From positions 1 through 35,219 of the forward strand of contig DAIORV010000008.1 in NCBI GenBank assembly GCA_036752825.1: DNA of 35,219 bases, read 5' to 3'. Within the stretch, counting starts at the first letter, position 1. Every line of letters starts with the position of its first letter. This stretch comes from UBA5177 sp002413265. Lineage in GTDB: Bacteria > Chloroflexota > UBA5177. The notes under the pieces were generated by a model. That model did not search any database. It was not told the DNA's origin and was given only the letters and a program-made list of their open reading frames with translations. The position numbers were made by a program, and so were the translations under genes. Below, piece after piece: positions 16,568 through 24,206 of this stretch.

Positions 16568-17227
16568 TTACTGGGCGGTTGGCCACCCTGTGAACTTCGT
16601 CGGTGTCTTGAACGGAGGTCCGATCTCCAACCAAACGTCTTTATGATCCGTCAGAATGATGCTGCGAGGGTCGCCCGTGTACGGCTTACCATCTATCCAC
16701 ATTTTCAAGTGCTGCCCTGGCTTCACCTTCGCAGTACTAATCTGTGTCGGAGAAAGCGGCTCCTGCATGACGTCGTACCAATTCTTTAGCGTCGGCAGGA
16801 TTTTCTGGGGCGCTTCGATGTGTACGATTCCACTCGAATCGTGAGCATGCAACCAGTACTCGCAATCGTGGTCGTAGTTGAGTCCCGCGTGAGGGTCAAA
16901 CAGGACCGGCTTGCCGGCGTCGAGAACTGTGACATGCGCGTGCACGTGATATGTGATCTGCATCACTGCATTACACCCTATGGTGCCGTCAATCTTCGCT
17001 GCCGTGTTCTGGCCGTTCGTAGCAGCACTTGTGAGATTGTTGCTCGAGCCTGAGGACTTGCCCACACCCGTCACAATCGCGATCAAAAACGCGGCGACTG
17101 CCAGGATGATGACGCCACCCGTGATCAGCTGCCAGCGCGGCATCAGGCCTTGCGACTGTTGAGCACTGCGCTGCTGTTGCTGTCGCCGTTCCGCTGATCG
17201 TCGCGACTGGCGGCTTTTCCTACCCAT
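16568..17227 (-). CDS. Membrane-anchored protein with His-rich extracellular domain, unknown function
   Basis: A 219-residue protein I cannot assign to a named family. Residues 1-28 are strongly basic and Gln-rich (KSRQSRRSAERRQQQQRS), then one transmembrane helix (about 32-54, ITGGVIILAVAAFLIAIVTG) and a Ser/Asn-rich linker put the remaining 150 residues outside the membrane. The outer domain has closely spaced histidines, YHVHAHVTV (93-101) and YWLHAHDSSGIVHIE (124-138), plus C85 and C122, which could bind a metal ion or form a disulfide. ATG 17227 was chosen because AGGAGA lies 7 bases upstream; an upstream frame to 17263 lacks such a site. It precedes dut by 21 bases. The N-terminus resembles that of membrane-tethered thioredoxin-like proteins, but no CxxC is present. 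Confidence 0.72.
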   Translation of the reverse strand: MGRKSRQSRRSAERRQQQQRSAQQSQGLMPRWQLITGGVIILAVAAFLIAIVTGVGKSSGSSNNLTSAATNGQNTAAKIDGTIGCNAVMQITYHVHAHVTVLDAGKPVLFDPHAGLNYDHDCEYWLHAHDSSGIVHIEAPQKILPTLKNWYDVMQEPLSPTQISTAKVKPGQHLKMWIDGKPYTGDPRSIILTDHKDVWLEIGPPFKTPTKFTGWPTAQ

Positions 17228-17405
17228 GAAATGGTCTCCTGAGATCCGGGAATGCCCTAACACAGTGAGGGCCGGACCCGAGGCCCGGCCTTCAAATGAC
17301 GGGTTGACGTACGGCTAAGAGTACACCGCCTGCGCCTCGATTTACTACCCTCAGACTCGCGCAAGGTCCGTATGGTGACCGCTACCTTCCGAAATATTCG
17401 CGCAT

Positions 17406-17891
17406 CTATCGGTGCCTTTCGAGACGCGGTAGAAACCGGGGCACCTTCGCCGCGTACTTTGCATAAGACGGGTAGCGCTCCAACAGATGGCTTTCCTCAG
17501 CCTGTGTCTTGAATACGAAAAACACCATGCCGGTGAGCGTCAGCACCAACCCGCCGCCACTCGACCAGAGAAGCGACCAGCCGCAGATCGCACCCACGAT
17601 CGCGACGTAGATCGGATGGCGAAGGTGAGCATAGATGCCGCTCTGGCGAAGAGTGCCTTCGGCTCGAGGCTTTGGTGAGGCCACAAGGTCCTCCCCGAGG
17701 ACCCGACTCGCTGCACGAAAGAGAAATGCAGCTCCGATGACTAGCCCGAAGCCGATGATTCGCCCCGGCCAGACGACCGCTGCGGGTAGCTCACCTGGGA
17801 GGCGCAGTAGCGGCTGCGCGACCGGCCAGACGACCGTGAGTGCAAGGAGAGGAATTTGGACCCTTACCCAGGTCCGAGCATCAAGGCTCAT
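17406..17891 (-). CDS. Isoprenylcysteine carboxyl methyltransferase (ICMT)-like membrane methyltransferase
   Basis: A 161-residue membrane protein with four or five hydrophobic helices, the normal size for bacterial ICMT/PEMT-like enzymes. The SAM-binding signature is present: GIYAHLRHPIYVAIVG (residues 85-100) and the late acidic cluster EESHLLERYPSYAKYAAKVPRFLP (131-154). In eukaryotes the family methylates prenylated cysteines or phospholipids; bacterial members act on small lipids or unknown substrates, so the target is open. ATG at 17891. It is divergent from the zinc-ribbon gene and 178 bases upstream of the His-rich protein gene on the same strand. Confidence 0.85.
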   Translation of the reverse strand: MSLDARTWVRVQIPLLALTVVWPVAQPLLRLPGELPAAVVWPGRIIGFGLVIGAAFLFRAASRVLGEDLVASPKPRAEGTLRQSGIYAHLRHPIYVAIVGAICGWSLLWSSGGGLVLTLTGMVFFVFKTQAEESHLLERYPSYAKYAAKVPRFLPRLERHR

Positions 17892-17918
17892 AGAACGGAT
17901 GTGCTTCCAGAAGTCGGT

Positions 17919-17947
17919 TTGTCGCAGGGGGTCACGCGCTGTACCGT
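17919..17947 (+). promoter_or_regulatory. Possible promoter for the zinc-ribbon gene
   Basis: TTGTCG (17919-17924) and TACCGT (17942-17947) are 17 bases apart. The -10 fits only the TANNNT pattern. The leader to the GTG at 17993 would be about 40 bases. The assignment rests on spacing. Confidence 0.25.
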
Positions 17948-17992
17948 AGAGTGTACGGGTCGTGATGAGGATCCGGCAGCGAGGCGGCGGGC

Positions 17993-18292
17993 GTGAACAA
18001 CATCATCATCGTGCTCCTGGTCATTGCCGCGGTGAAATTCGTGGTTTTTGGCTGGCTGCTGTATCGGGTGTTCCAGCGGGATTTAGAGCAGTACGAGAAC
18101 GATCAGCTCTCCACTGCCTCGACCGTTCCTGTATGCGTCTATTGTCAGAGCGCCTGGACCAAACCCGTTGACGAGGGCCAGACCCGATGGGAGGGTGGCG
18201 ATCTCGTTCTTGTGACCACCTATGAATGCGAGCACTGCCGTCTGCCCTTCTGGCACGTCGAGCGCGTATCTGTTTCGAAGATCTCCGTCTAG
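17993..18292 (+). CDS. Small membrane-anchored zinc-ribbon protein
   Basis: A 99-residue protein with one N-terminal transmembrane helix (residues 3-24, IIIVLLVIAAVKFVVFGWLL) and a soluble domain holding two CxxC knuckles: C48-V-Y-C51 and C79-E-H-C82, spaced like a zinc ribbon. Between them are short beta-like stretches (GGDLVLVTTYECEHC). I know no named function. Zinc ribbons bind nucleic acid, protein or act structurally; the membrane anchor points to a sensor or assembly role, which is inference. The GTG start has a GAGGCGGCGG purine stretch upstream. uvrA follows 110 bases later on the same strand but has its own promoter, so the two need not be cotranscribed. Confidence 0.72.
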   Translation: MNNIIIVLLVIAAVKFVVFGWLLYRVFQRDLEQYENDQLSTASTVPVCVYCQSAWTKPVDEGQTRWEGGDLVLVTTYECEHCRLPFWHVERVSVSKISV

Positions 18293-18326
18293 CCGTCCTC
18301 GCAGGTCGCAGTGTGTCGAAGTTTTT

Positions 18327-18340
18327 CGAACATATGTTAT
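18327..18340. promoter_or_regulatory. Putative LexA (SOS) box upstream of uvrA
   Basis: CGAACATATGTTAT matches the Gram-positive/actinobacterial SOS box CGAAC-N4-GTTCG at all but the last two positions, with a palindromic core of GAAC-ATAT-GTTA. It overlaps the uvrA -10 hexamer, so bound LexA would block RNA polymerase. uvrA is a classic SOS gene, which strengthens the call. No lexA gene is in the window. Confidence 0.6.
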
Positions 18341-18343
18341 AAT
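18335..18343 (+). promoter_or_regulatory. uvrA: Extended -10 promoter element of uvrA
   Basis: TGTTATAAT contains a perfect TATAAT at 18338-18343 with the TG dinucleotide one base upstream, an extended -10. No good -35 hexamer is seen, as is common for extended -10 promoters. The leader would be roughly 53 bases. The LexA-like box overlaps it. Confidence 0.55.
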
Positions 18344-18402
18344 AAGCGCTCGTATGCACCCTGCCGCCGTTAGCCAAAACGACTCCAAGAGCTGCTCATG
18401 CC

Positions 18403-21300
18403 ATGACTAGAGACACTATCCACGTTCGCGGTGCCCGCGAACACAATCTCAAAAACGTCGAGCTCGAAATCCCCAGAGGAAGCCTCGTGGTCTTCTCGGG
18501 CATTTCGGGCTCGGGCAAATCCAGCTTGGCCTTCGACACTATCTTTGCCGAGGGTCAACGTCGCTACGTGGAGTCGCTGTCCGCCTATGCGCGTCAGTTT
18601 CTCGGGCAGTTAGACAAGCCTGACGTGGATTACATCGACGGGCTCTCGCCCGCCATCTCCATCGATCAGAAGAGCGCGAGTCACAACCCGCGCTCAACCG
18701 TCGGTACGGTAACCGAAATTTACGATTACCTGCGGCTGCTCTACGCGCGCATTGGCCACCCTCACTGTCCAAAGTGCGGGCGGGAGATCCAACGCCAGTC
18801 TGTGGAACAGATCGTCGACGACGTGATGGCGATGCCCCCCGGCAGTCGCATCATGATTCTCGGTCCCGTGGTGCGTGGTCGCAAGGGCGAATACCGTCAC
18901 GTCTTCGAGGAAGCTCGAAAAGCAGGATACATCCGGGTCCGGGTCGATGGCGAAGTGCGGGAGCTGGCCGAGGATTTTCCTCTCGACAAGTACAAGCAAC
19001 ACGATATCGAAGTTGTGGTAGATCGACTTGTGCTGCCTGAATCTGATGTCGACCGAGATGCGCTCGCCGCCGATCGGTCCCGTTTGGCAGACTCCGTCGA
19101 GACGGCTCTCAAGCTGGGCGAGGGCATCGCCATCGTCAAGCACCTCGATGGTCCGGAGCGCTTGTTCTCGGAGCACTTCGCCTGCGTTGTGTGCGGCATA
19201 TCTCTCCCGGAGATAGAACCTCGGACCTTCTCATTCAACAGCCCGCATGGTGCGTGTCCGGATTGCACCGGGCTAGGGACGAAGAAAGAGCTGGATCCCG
19301 GCCAGGTCATTCCCAACAAGTCCCTGAGTCTTGCCCAGGGCGCCGTGCACCCGTGGGCTCGGTCGGGCACCTCGAGCCCGTATTACATGTCCTTGCTCAA
19401 AGCTGTCGCGGAGCAGTATGGGTTCAGCGTCGAGACGCCCGTGGAGGAGCTTGCACCGGAGGATCTGGACAAGGTGATGTACGGCAGCGGCAAGGACACC
19501 GTTCCCGTCCGCCGGCACAACCGCCGCATCATGCACGTGCACTACGAAGGCGTGATTCCCAACCTCTTGCGAAGGTATCGGGACACGGACAGTGAGTGGA
19601 TGCGTAGCGAGCTCGACCAGTACATGACCAACGTGGCCTGTCCTACCTGTGGTGGCGCGCGTTTGCGACCCGAAAGCATAGGGGTAACCGTTGGCGGACA
19701 GTCGATCGTGCAGGTTACTCAGAACTCAATTCGCTCGGCCGCGCGCTATTTTGCGGCGATCTCGGGCGACGAACCTTTGCTCAAAGGGGAGGTCAGTCTA
19801 ACCGAGCGAGAGCGCTTGATCGGTCGACAGATCATCAAAGAGATCCGCGCCCGCCTGCGATTCCTGCTCGATGTGGGGCTCGACTATCTCACGCTAGACC
19901 GCACAGCCGCGACACTGGCCGGTGGTGAAGCACAGCGCATCCGACTTGCCACGCAGATAGGTTCGGGGCTAATGGGAGTCCTCTACATTCTGGACGAGCC
20001 GAGCATCGGGCTCCATCAACGCGACAATGCACGCCTTATACGAACGCTCGAGCATCTGCGAGATCTGGGCAACACGCTCATCGTGGTCGAGCACGACGAA
20101 GAGACGATGCGTGCGGCTGATCACGTCGTGGACATTGGGCCCGGAGCCGGGGAGCACGGCGGCCACCTGGTAGCCCAGGGAACCCTCGACGACGTGATGC
20201 GCGCGCCGGATTCGATTACTGGGCAATACCTGAGCGGTAAGCGCCAGATTCGCGTGCCGGCGCACCGAAGATCAGGCAGCGGGGAGAGCATTGTCGTCCG
20301 TGGTGCCCGAGCAAACAACCTGAAAAACATTGACGTCTCGTTCCCGCTGGGGCGTTTTCTATGCGTGACCGGAGTCTCGGGTTCGGGAAAGAGCACCCTG
20401 GTCAATGAAATCCTTTTCAGGGCGGCCTCGCAGCGACTCAACAAATCTCGGGAGCGGGCAGCCTTGCACGACTCGGTCTTCGGCTTTTCTCACCTGGACA
20501 AGGTGATCGACATCGATCAGTCTCCTATCGGCCGAACCCCTCGATCAAACCCTGCTACCTACACCGGTGCATTCACGCCTATTCGTGAGCTATTCGCTGC
20601 CCTTCCAGACGCAAAGATTCGAGGCTACAAGCCCGGACGCTTCTCCTTCAATGTGAAGGGTGGACGCTGCGAAGCGTGTCGTGGTGAAGGGATTATCCAG
20701 ATCGAGATGCACTTCCTTCCCGACGTCTACGTTCCTTGTGAGGTGTGCAAGGGCAAGCGCTACAACCGCGAGGCTCTTGAGATCAAATTCAAGGACAAGA
20801 GCATTGCCGATGTCCTGGACATGACCGTGGAGGAAGCCCTTACCCTTTTCGAGAATATGCCCACAATATCGAATAAGATGCGCACGCTTCGGGACGTAGG
20901 TCTCGGCTATATCCGCGTTGGGCAGCCCTCTACCACGCTCTCCGGCGGAGAAGCGCAGCGTATCAAATTAGCCACAGAGCTCAGCAAGCGCGCGACCGGC
21001 AAGACTCTATACATATTGGACGAGCCAACGACGGGGCTGCACTTCGCGGATGTGGAGAAATTGCTCTTGGTCTTGAACCGATTGGTTGACGCGGGCAACA
21101 CAGTCGTCGTAATCGAACACAATCTCGATGTGATCAAGACTGCCGATTGGGTAATCGACCTCGGTCCGGAAGGTGGGGACAAGGGCGGAACAGTCGTGGC
21201 CGAAGGAACGCCGGAGGACATTGCCGCCTGTAAATCCTCCTTTACCGGCCAATTCTTGCGCCCCGTGCTTCACCAGCAGCTTGCGGCTCTAGCCGGCTAG
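18403..21300 (+). CDS. uvrA: Excinuclease ABC subunit A (UvrA)
   Basis: The 965-residue damage-recognition ATPase of nucleotide excision repair; it scans DNA as a dimer and loads UvrB. Both ABC modules are complete: Walker A GISGSGKSSL (33-42) and GVSGSGKSTL in the second half; signatures LAGGEAQRIRLA (Ala replaces the usual Ser at the second position) and LSGGEAQRIKLA; Walker B ILDEPSIGLHQRD and ILDEPTTGLH. Zinc modules include CPKCGREI, CVVCGISLPE with CPDC, CPTCGG, and the C-terminal CEAC...CEVC zinc finger that senses DNA distortion. Length is normal. The ATG begins the conserved IxVRGAREHNLKN motif. Control is probably by LexA through the box upstream. It converges on cdaR with a 6-base gap and no hairpin. 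Confidence 0.97.
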   Translation: MTRDTIHVRGAREHNLKNVELEIPRGSLVVFSGISGSGKSSLAFDTIFAEGQRRYVESLSAYARQFLGQLDKPDVDYIDGLSPAISIDQKSASHNPRSTVGTVTEIYDYLRLLYARIGHPHCPKCGREIQRQSVEQIVDDVMAMPPGSRIMILGPVVRGRKGEYRHVFEEARKAGYIRVRVDGEVRELAEDFPLDKYKQHDIEVVVDRLVLPESDVDRDALAADRSRLADSVETALKLGEGIAIVKHLDGPERLFSEHFACVVCGISLPEIEPRTFSFNSPHGACPDCTGLGTKKELDPGQVIPNKSLSLAQGAVHPWARSGTSSPYYMSLLKAVAEQYGFSVETPVEELAPEDLDKVMYGSGKDTVPVRRHNRRIMHVHYEGVIPNLLRRYRDTDSEWMRSELDQYMTNVACPTCGGARLRPESIGVTVGGQSIVQVTQNSIRSAARYFAAISGDEPLLKGEVSLTERERLIGRQIIKEIRARLRFLLDVGLDYLTLDRTAATLAGGEAQRIRLATQIGSGLMGVLYILDEPSIGLHQRDNARLIRTLEHLRDLGNTLIVVEHDEETMRAADHVVDIGPGAGEHGGHLVAQGTLDDVMRAPDSITGQYLSGKRQIRVPAHRRSGSGESIVVRGARANNLKNIDVSFPLGRFLCVTGVSGSGKSTLVNEILFRAASQRLNKSRERAALHDSVFGFSHLDKVIDIDQSPIGRTPRSNPATYTGAFTPIRELFAALPDAKIRGYKPGRFSFNVKGGRCEACRGEGIIQIEMHFLPDVYVPCEVCKGKRYNREALEIKFKDKSIADVLDMTVEEALTLFENMPTISNKMRTLRDVGLGYIRVGQPSTTLSGGEAQRIKLATELSKRATGKTLYILDEPTTGLHFADVEKLLLVLNRLVDAGNTVVVIEHNLDVIKTADWVIDLGPEGGDKGGTVVAEGTPEDIAACKSSFTGQFLRPVLHQQLAALAG

Positions 21301-21306
21301 GCTGCG

Positions 21307-22608
21307 TCACCCGGTCGGCGCGGACTGCAGTAGGATGCTCACTTTATCCGGATAGACGTTTGCCACGCGGAAGCGCGAAGGAACGCTGAGCGCCGGAGAG
21401 AGTGAGTAGTTCCCGGCTCCGAAGCCGGTCACGTTGACGACGGCCGTCATGTTCCGAGCCACATCGTGCACACCGGTGGCTGGACCTATCACGGTGACCA
21501 AAACACGAGCCGGATTGGCTTGAGCGGTGAGTCCTAGCGGCACTCCGGTTAGCGTTATACCGACCTCCACCGATGTGTAAGAGTCTACCGGCTGAACGCT
21601 TATCCGCACTCGGACGGTACGTCTCGAGGCGGTCACCCCTTTCGGCAGCTTGAGTGCCGTGGCCGCTGAAAAAGTAGTCTTCCGTTTCGAGAGGCTCACA
21701 GGGACGGTGACAACGCTCGTCAACTGGCGTAAACGTGCAGTCGACCCTTGTACCGTAACCTCGGGCGGAGAGATTGCCACACCCGTCACGCCGAAGCCCG
21801 AATGCGGGTGCCCATCTAATCGAATCAGGACCGGCACCGGTTTGAAACTCGAGAGCGACTTGACATCGACGTGGACGGTCACCTGGCTCGGACTGATCAG
21901 AAGGCGGGTCGTTCCGCTTACCGGCAAACCCTGAGCGCTCAAGAGCGACGGCGAGAACGTACCGTCGAGGGTGGAGGTATCACCTGCGAGGTTCAAATCC
22001 ACGGACGCTCGGGCGACCTGTGACACGAGGGTGCGAGGTCCTTTTACGGAAATCGTGGGCGGGTAGATATGCGGCGCTTGCGCGATATACCCTTTCGGAG
22101 GTTGCCCGACGATGACGGGCGTGACCGGGATCTGTTCCTGCTTCAGGAAATCCATTGCGACCGTAATGAAACGTGGCGTCACGCTCACGCATGTGATGCC
22201 CGGGTCCGACTGGCACAGGACGGGCACTCGACGGTGAACGCCTGGCCCAAGGCCCAACAGATCAACATAGACGCGGAAGTTCGCGCCACTTACCTGAATT
22301 GACGGGGTACCGGTCCGATAACGCACATGAGCCGATGGAAGCTGGCTAGTGACAACCAAATCTTGCCGAACGTCCGCCGCGCCCACTTGTAAGGGCTGCG
22401 GAAGATCGACCGCGAGATGAGGGTTCTCACGGCCCGTCACGTACAACCACAGAGCCAGGGCCAGCAGCAGCGATAACGCAAAACGGATCAAAGACTCTCG
22501 CGTTAGGAATACGCGCAGCATGCTTGGCTGTACGGGCGTGCCCGCGCCAAGTGTCAATACCTTGGGCCACTGGCCCTTCCCGTTCGGCTGTCGTGCCGGT
22601 TCTGCCAC
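21307..22608 (-). CDS. cdaR: CdaR (YbbR-domain) regulator of c-di-AMP synthase
   Basis: A 433-residue membrane-anchored protein with one transmembrane helix (about 40-60, LIRFALSLLLALALWLYVTG) and an extracytoplasmic chain of four YbbR-like beta domains, each with the repeating pattern of a Pro-x-V-x-V-x-G-P/S turn (TISVKGPRTLV, EVTVQGSTARLRQL, RVLVTVIGPATG). CdaR binds CdaA at the membrane and tunes cyclic di-AMP output in Firmicutes. The GTG start is 3 bases after the cdaA stop with AAGGGG overlapping the junction; an internal ATG at 22521, just before the membrane helix, is an alternative. The usual third gene glmM is missing here because uvrA converges directly. Confidence 0.88.
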   Translation of the reverse strand: MAEPARQPNGKGQWPKVLTLGAGTPVQPSMLRVFLTRESLIRFALSLLLALALWLYVTGRENPHLAVDLPQPLQVGAADVRQDLVVTSQLPSAHVRYRTGTPSIQVSGANFRVYVDLLGLGPGVHRRVPVLCQSDPGITCVSVTPRFITVAMDFLKQEQIPVTPVIVGQPPKGYIAQAPHIYPPTISVKGPRTLVSQVARASVDLNLAGDTSTLDGTFSPSLLSAQGLPVSGTTRLLISPSQVTVHVDVKSLSSFKPVPVLIRLDGHPHSGFGVTGVAISPPEVTVQGSTARLRQLTSVVTVPVSLSKRKTTFSAATALKLPKGVTASRRTVRVRISVQPVDSYTSVEVGITLTGVPLGLTAQANPARVLVTVIGPATGVHDVARNMTAVVNVTGFGAGNYSLSPALSVPSRFRVANVYPDKVSILLQSAPTG

Positions 22609-22611
22609 CCC

Positions 22612-23445
22612 TTAGCGTCCTGCCACGGCGGCAAGCTCGGGCTCATTGGTGGGAGCCTTGGCCGAGTAGAAAGCCTCGAGATAGCGGTGCAAGCGGTCGC
22701 GCGACAGGTTCGTCATCAAATGCCCGGCCCGCGCCACTGATATGGTTCCACTCTCCTCAGATACGACGATGCAGGCCGAGTCCGTCTGTTCCGTGATGCC
22801 GATTGCTGCTCTGTGCCTGGTGCCGCGTCCGGCGGCTCGCGGGTTGTCGGTCAACGGAAGTACGCAACCAGCCGCAACGATTCGCTCGCCCCTTACAATC
22901 ATGGCCCCATCGTGCAGCGGACCGTTCACGAAAAAAACGGTAACGATCAGATCGCTGGAAACCACGCTGTCCATTCGCACTCCGCTCTGGACGAAATCCT
23001 GAAGACCAGTGGTCCCTTCGAGTACGATCAGCGCTCCATAGTGTCTCTGCGACAGCCGGGTAACAGCGTCGACGATTTCGTCGCTTGTCGAAGGCTGCAA
23101 AGGCGTCGACAGTGTTGCGAGAGGATGGTTGATGATGGCGCTCGTACGTCCCACTTGCTCCAGGGCGCGTCGGAGCTCAGGTTGGAAGATGATTGGGATC
23201 GCGACCAGCAGCACGACCGGAGAATTGCGGACTAGCCAGTCCACCATAGTGAGGTGAAACGACGCCGCCATGATCGTGAAGAAAATGAAAAGGACAATCA
23301 CGCCGCGCAAAACTTGATCTGCACGGGTGCCTCGCACCACCATCAGCACACCATAAAACAAGAGGCTGACAATGATGATGTCGAGGGCACTCGACAGCGT
23401 AAAGCGCGCGAGCGCATCGAGGATCTGATTAATGAGGCCGTGCAC
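22612..23445 (-). CDS. cdaA: Diadenylate cyclase CdaA (c-di-AMP synthase)
   Basis: A 277-residue enzyme that condenses two ATP into cyclic di-AMP, the second messenger that controls potassium and osmolyte uptake and cell-wall homeostasis. Three N-terminal transmembrane helices (about 20-38, 45-62 and 75-87) precede the DAC domain, whose catalytic motifs are DGA (179-181, in PLHDGAMIV) and GTRHRAA (208-214). The linker has the typical IIFQPELRRALEQVGR. Start is GTG with GGAG five bases upstream. It is followed by cdaR with a 3-base gap, the standard pair. A perfect 16-bp palindrome lies in the 96-base divergent region shared with recX and may control either gene. Confidence 0.95.
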   Translation of the reverse strand: MHGLINQILDALARFTLSSALDIIIVSLLFYGVLMVVRGTRADQVLRGVIVLFIFFTIMAASFHLTMVDWLVRNSPVVLLVAIPIIFQPELRRALEQVGRTSAIINHPLATLSTPLQPSTSDEIVDAVTRLSQRHYGALIVLEGTTGLQDFVQSGVRMDSVVSSDLIVTVFFVNGPLHDGAMIVRGERIVAAGCVLPLTDNPRAAGRGTRHRAAIGITEQTDSACIVVSEESGTISVARAGHLMTNLSRDRLHRYLEAFYSAKAPTNEPELAAVAGR

Positions 23446-23504
23446 CGCTACTCCACGGCAGCGGGCGATTGAATGCCGGGACCGCCGCTACCGGAAGTGT
23501 AGCA

Positions 23505-23520
23505 ACGCCTCGCGAGGCGT
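23505..23520. repeat. Perfect 16-bp palindrome in the cdaA/recX divergent region
   Basis: ACGCCTCGCGAGGCGT is its own reverse complement. It sits 60 bases upstream of cdaA and 22 bases upstream of recX, a place suited to an operator for a dimeric regulator. An RNA hairpin role is less likely because there is little room for a loop. Confidence 0.45.
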
Positions 23521-23541
23521 CACAATGAAGCGGACCGACCC

Positions 23542-24201
23542 ATGCCCGAGATAACCGGTGTCCAGCTGCAGAAGCACGATCCTGAGCGTGTCTCCATCTT
23601 CCTCGATGGTGTCTTCGGCTTCGGAGCATCTCGCATGCTGGTAGCCGCCCGCAATCTGAAAGAGGGTAGGCGACTCACTTCGGAGGAGATCGCGGAGCTG
23701 TTGCGTGATGACGACATAGAGCGAGCTTTCGGCGCCGCGCTGAATTTCCTCTCCTATCGGCAACGCAGTAAGCACGAATTGGAAGTCTACTTCCGCCGAA
23801 ACGGTGCTGAGCCTGAGGTCGTGACCGCGGTCCTCGAACGGCTCGAGCGCATGGGCATGGTGGACGACCGAGAATTTGCCAAATTCTGGATCCGAAATCG
23901 CCTAGCGTCACGGCCGAGAGGAAGCCGGGCTCTGAAAGCCGAACTGCGGCAGAAGGGTTTGGAGAGTGAGCTGATCGACGATGAGCTTTCGAACATCGAG
24001 GACGAGGAACCCTTGGCGTACCGAGCGGCCCAGCTAAAGCTGCGCTCTTTGGCCACGCTCGACGATAGGACCTTCGTCACTCGACTCGTCGGGCACCTGC
24101 AGCGTCGAGGCTTTCCCTTCCCCGTAGCCGCGAAGGTGGCCCGGGCCCTGGTATCGGAGCGGTCGGAGGGTCAAGACAGAGACGAGTTGCTCGAGGAGTA
24201 A
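23542..24201 (+). CDS. recX: Regulatory protein RecX
   Basis: A 219-residue RecX that binds RecA filaments and limits or remodels their activity. The family's helical repeats are clear: LSYRQRSKHELEVYFRRNG (69-87), VLERLERMGMVDDREFAKFWI (97-117), RPRGSRALKAELRQKGL (123-139) and a C-terminal LVGHLQRRGFPFPVAAKVARAL. An N-terminal about 60-residue part (ITGVQLQKHDPERVSIFLDG) is the usual extension of Gram-positive-type RecX. ATG 23542 has no strong ribosome site. recA is not adjacent, unlike in many genomes. It converges on the acyl-CoA ligase gene with a 5-base gap. Confidence 0.92.
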   Translation: MPEITGVQLQKHDPERVSIFLDGVFGFGASRMLVAARNLKEGRRLTSEEIAELLRDDDIERAFGAALNFLSYRQRSKHELEVYFRRNGAEPEVVTAVLERLERMGMVDDREFAKFWIRNRLASRPRGSRALKAELRQKGLESELIDDELSNIEDEEPLAYRAAQLKLRSLATLDDRTFVTRLVGHLQRRGFPFPVAAKVARALVSERSEGQDRDELLEE

Positions 24202-24206
24202 TTCTG

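Noticed and set aside
17269..17290. Hairpin GGCCGG/CCGGCC as a terminator
   Set aside because: Six-bp stem with a 9-base loop, no T-tract, and it lies upstream rather than downstream of a leftward gene; likely chance in GC-rich DNA.
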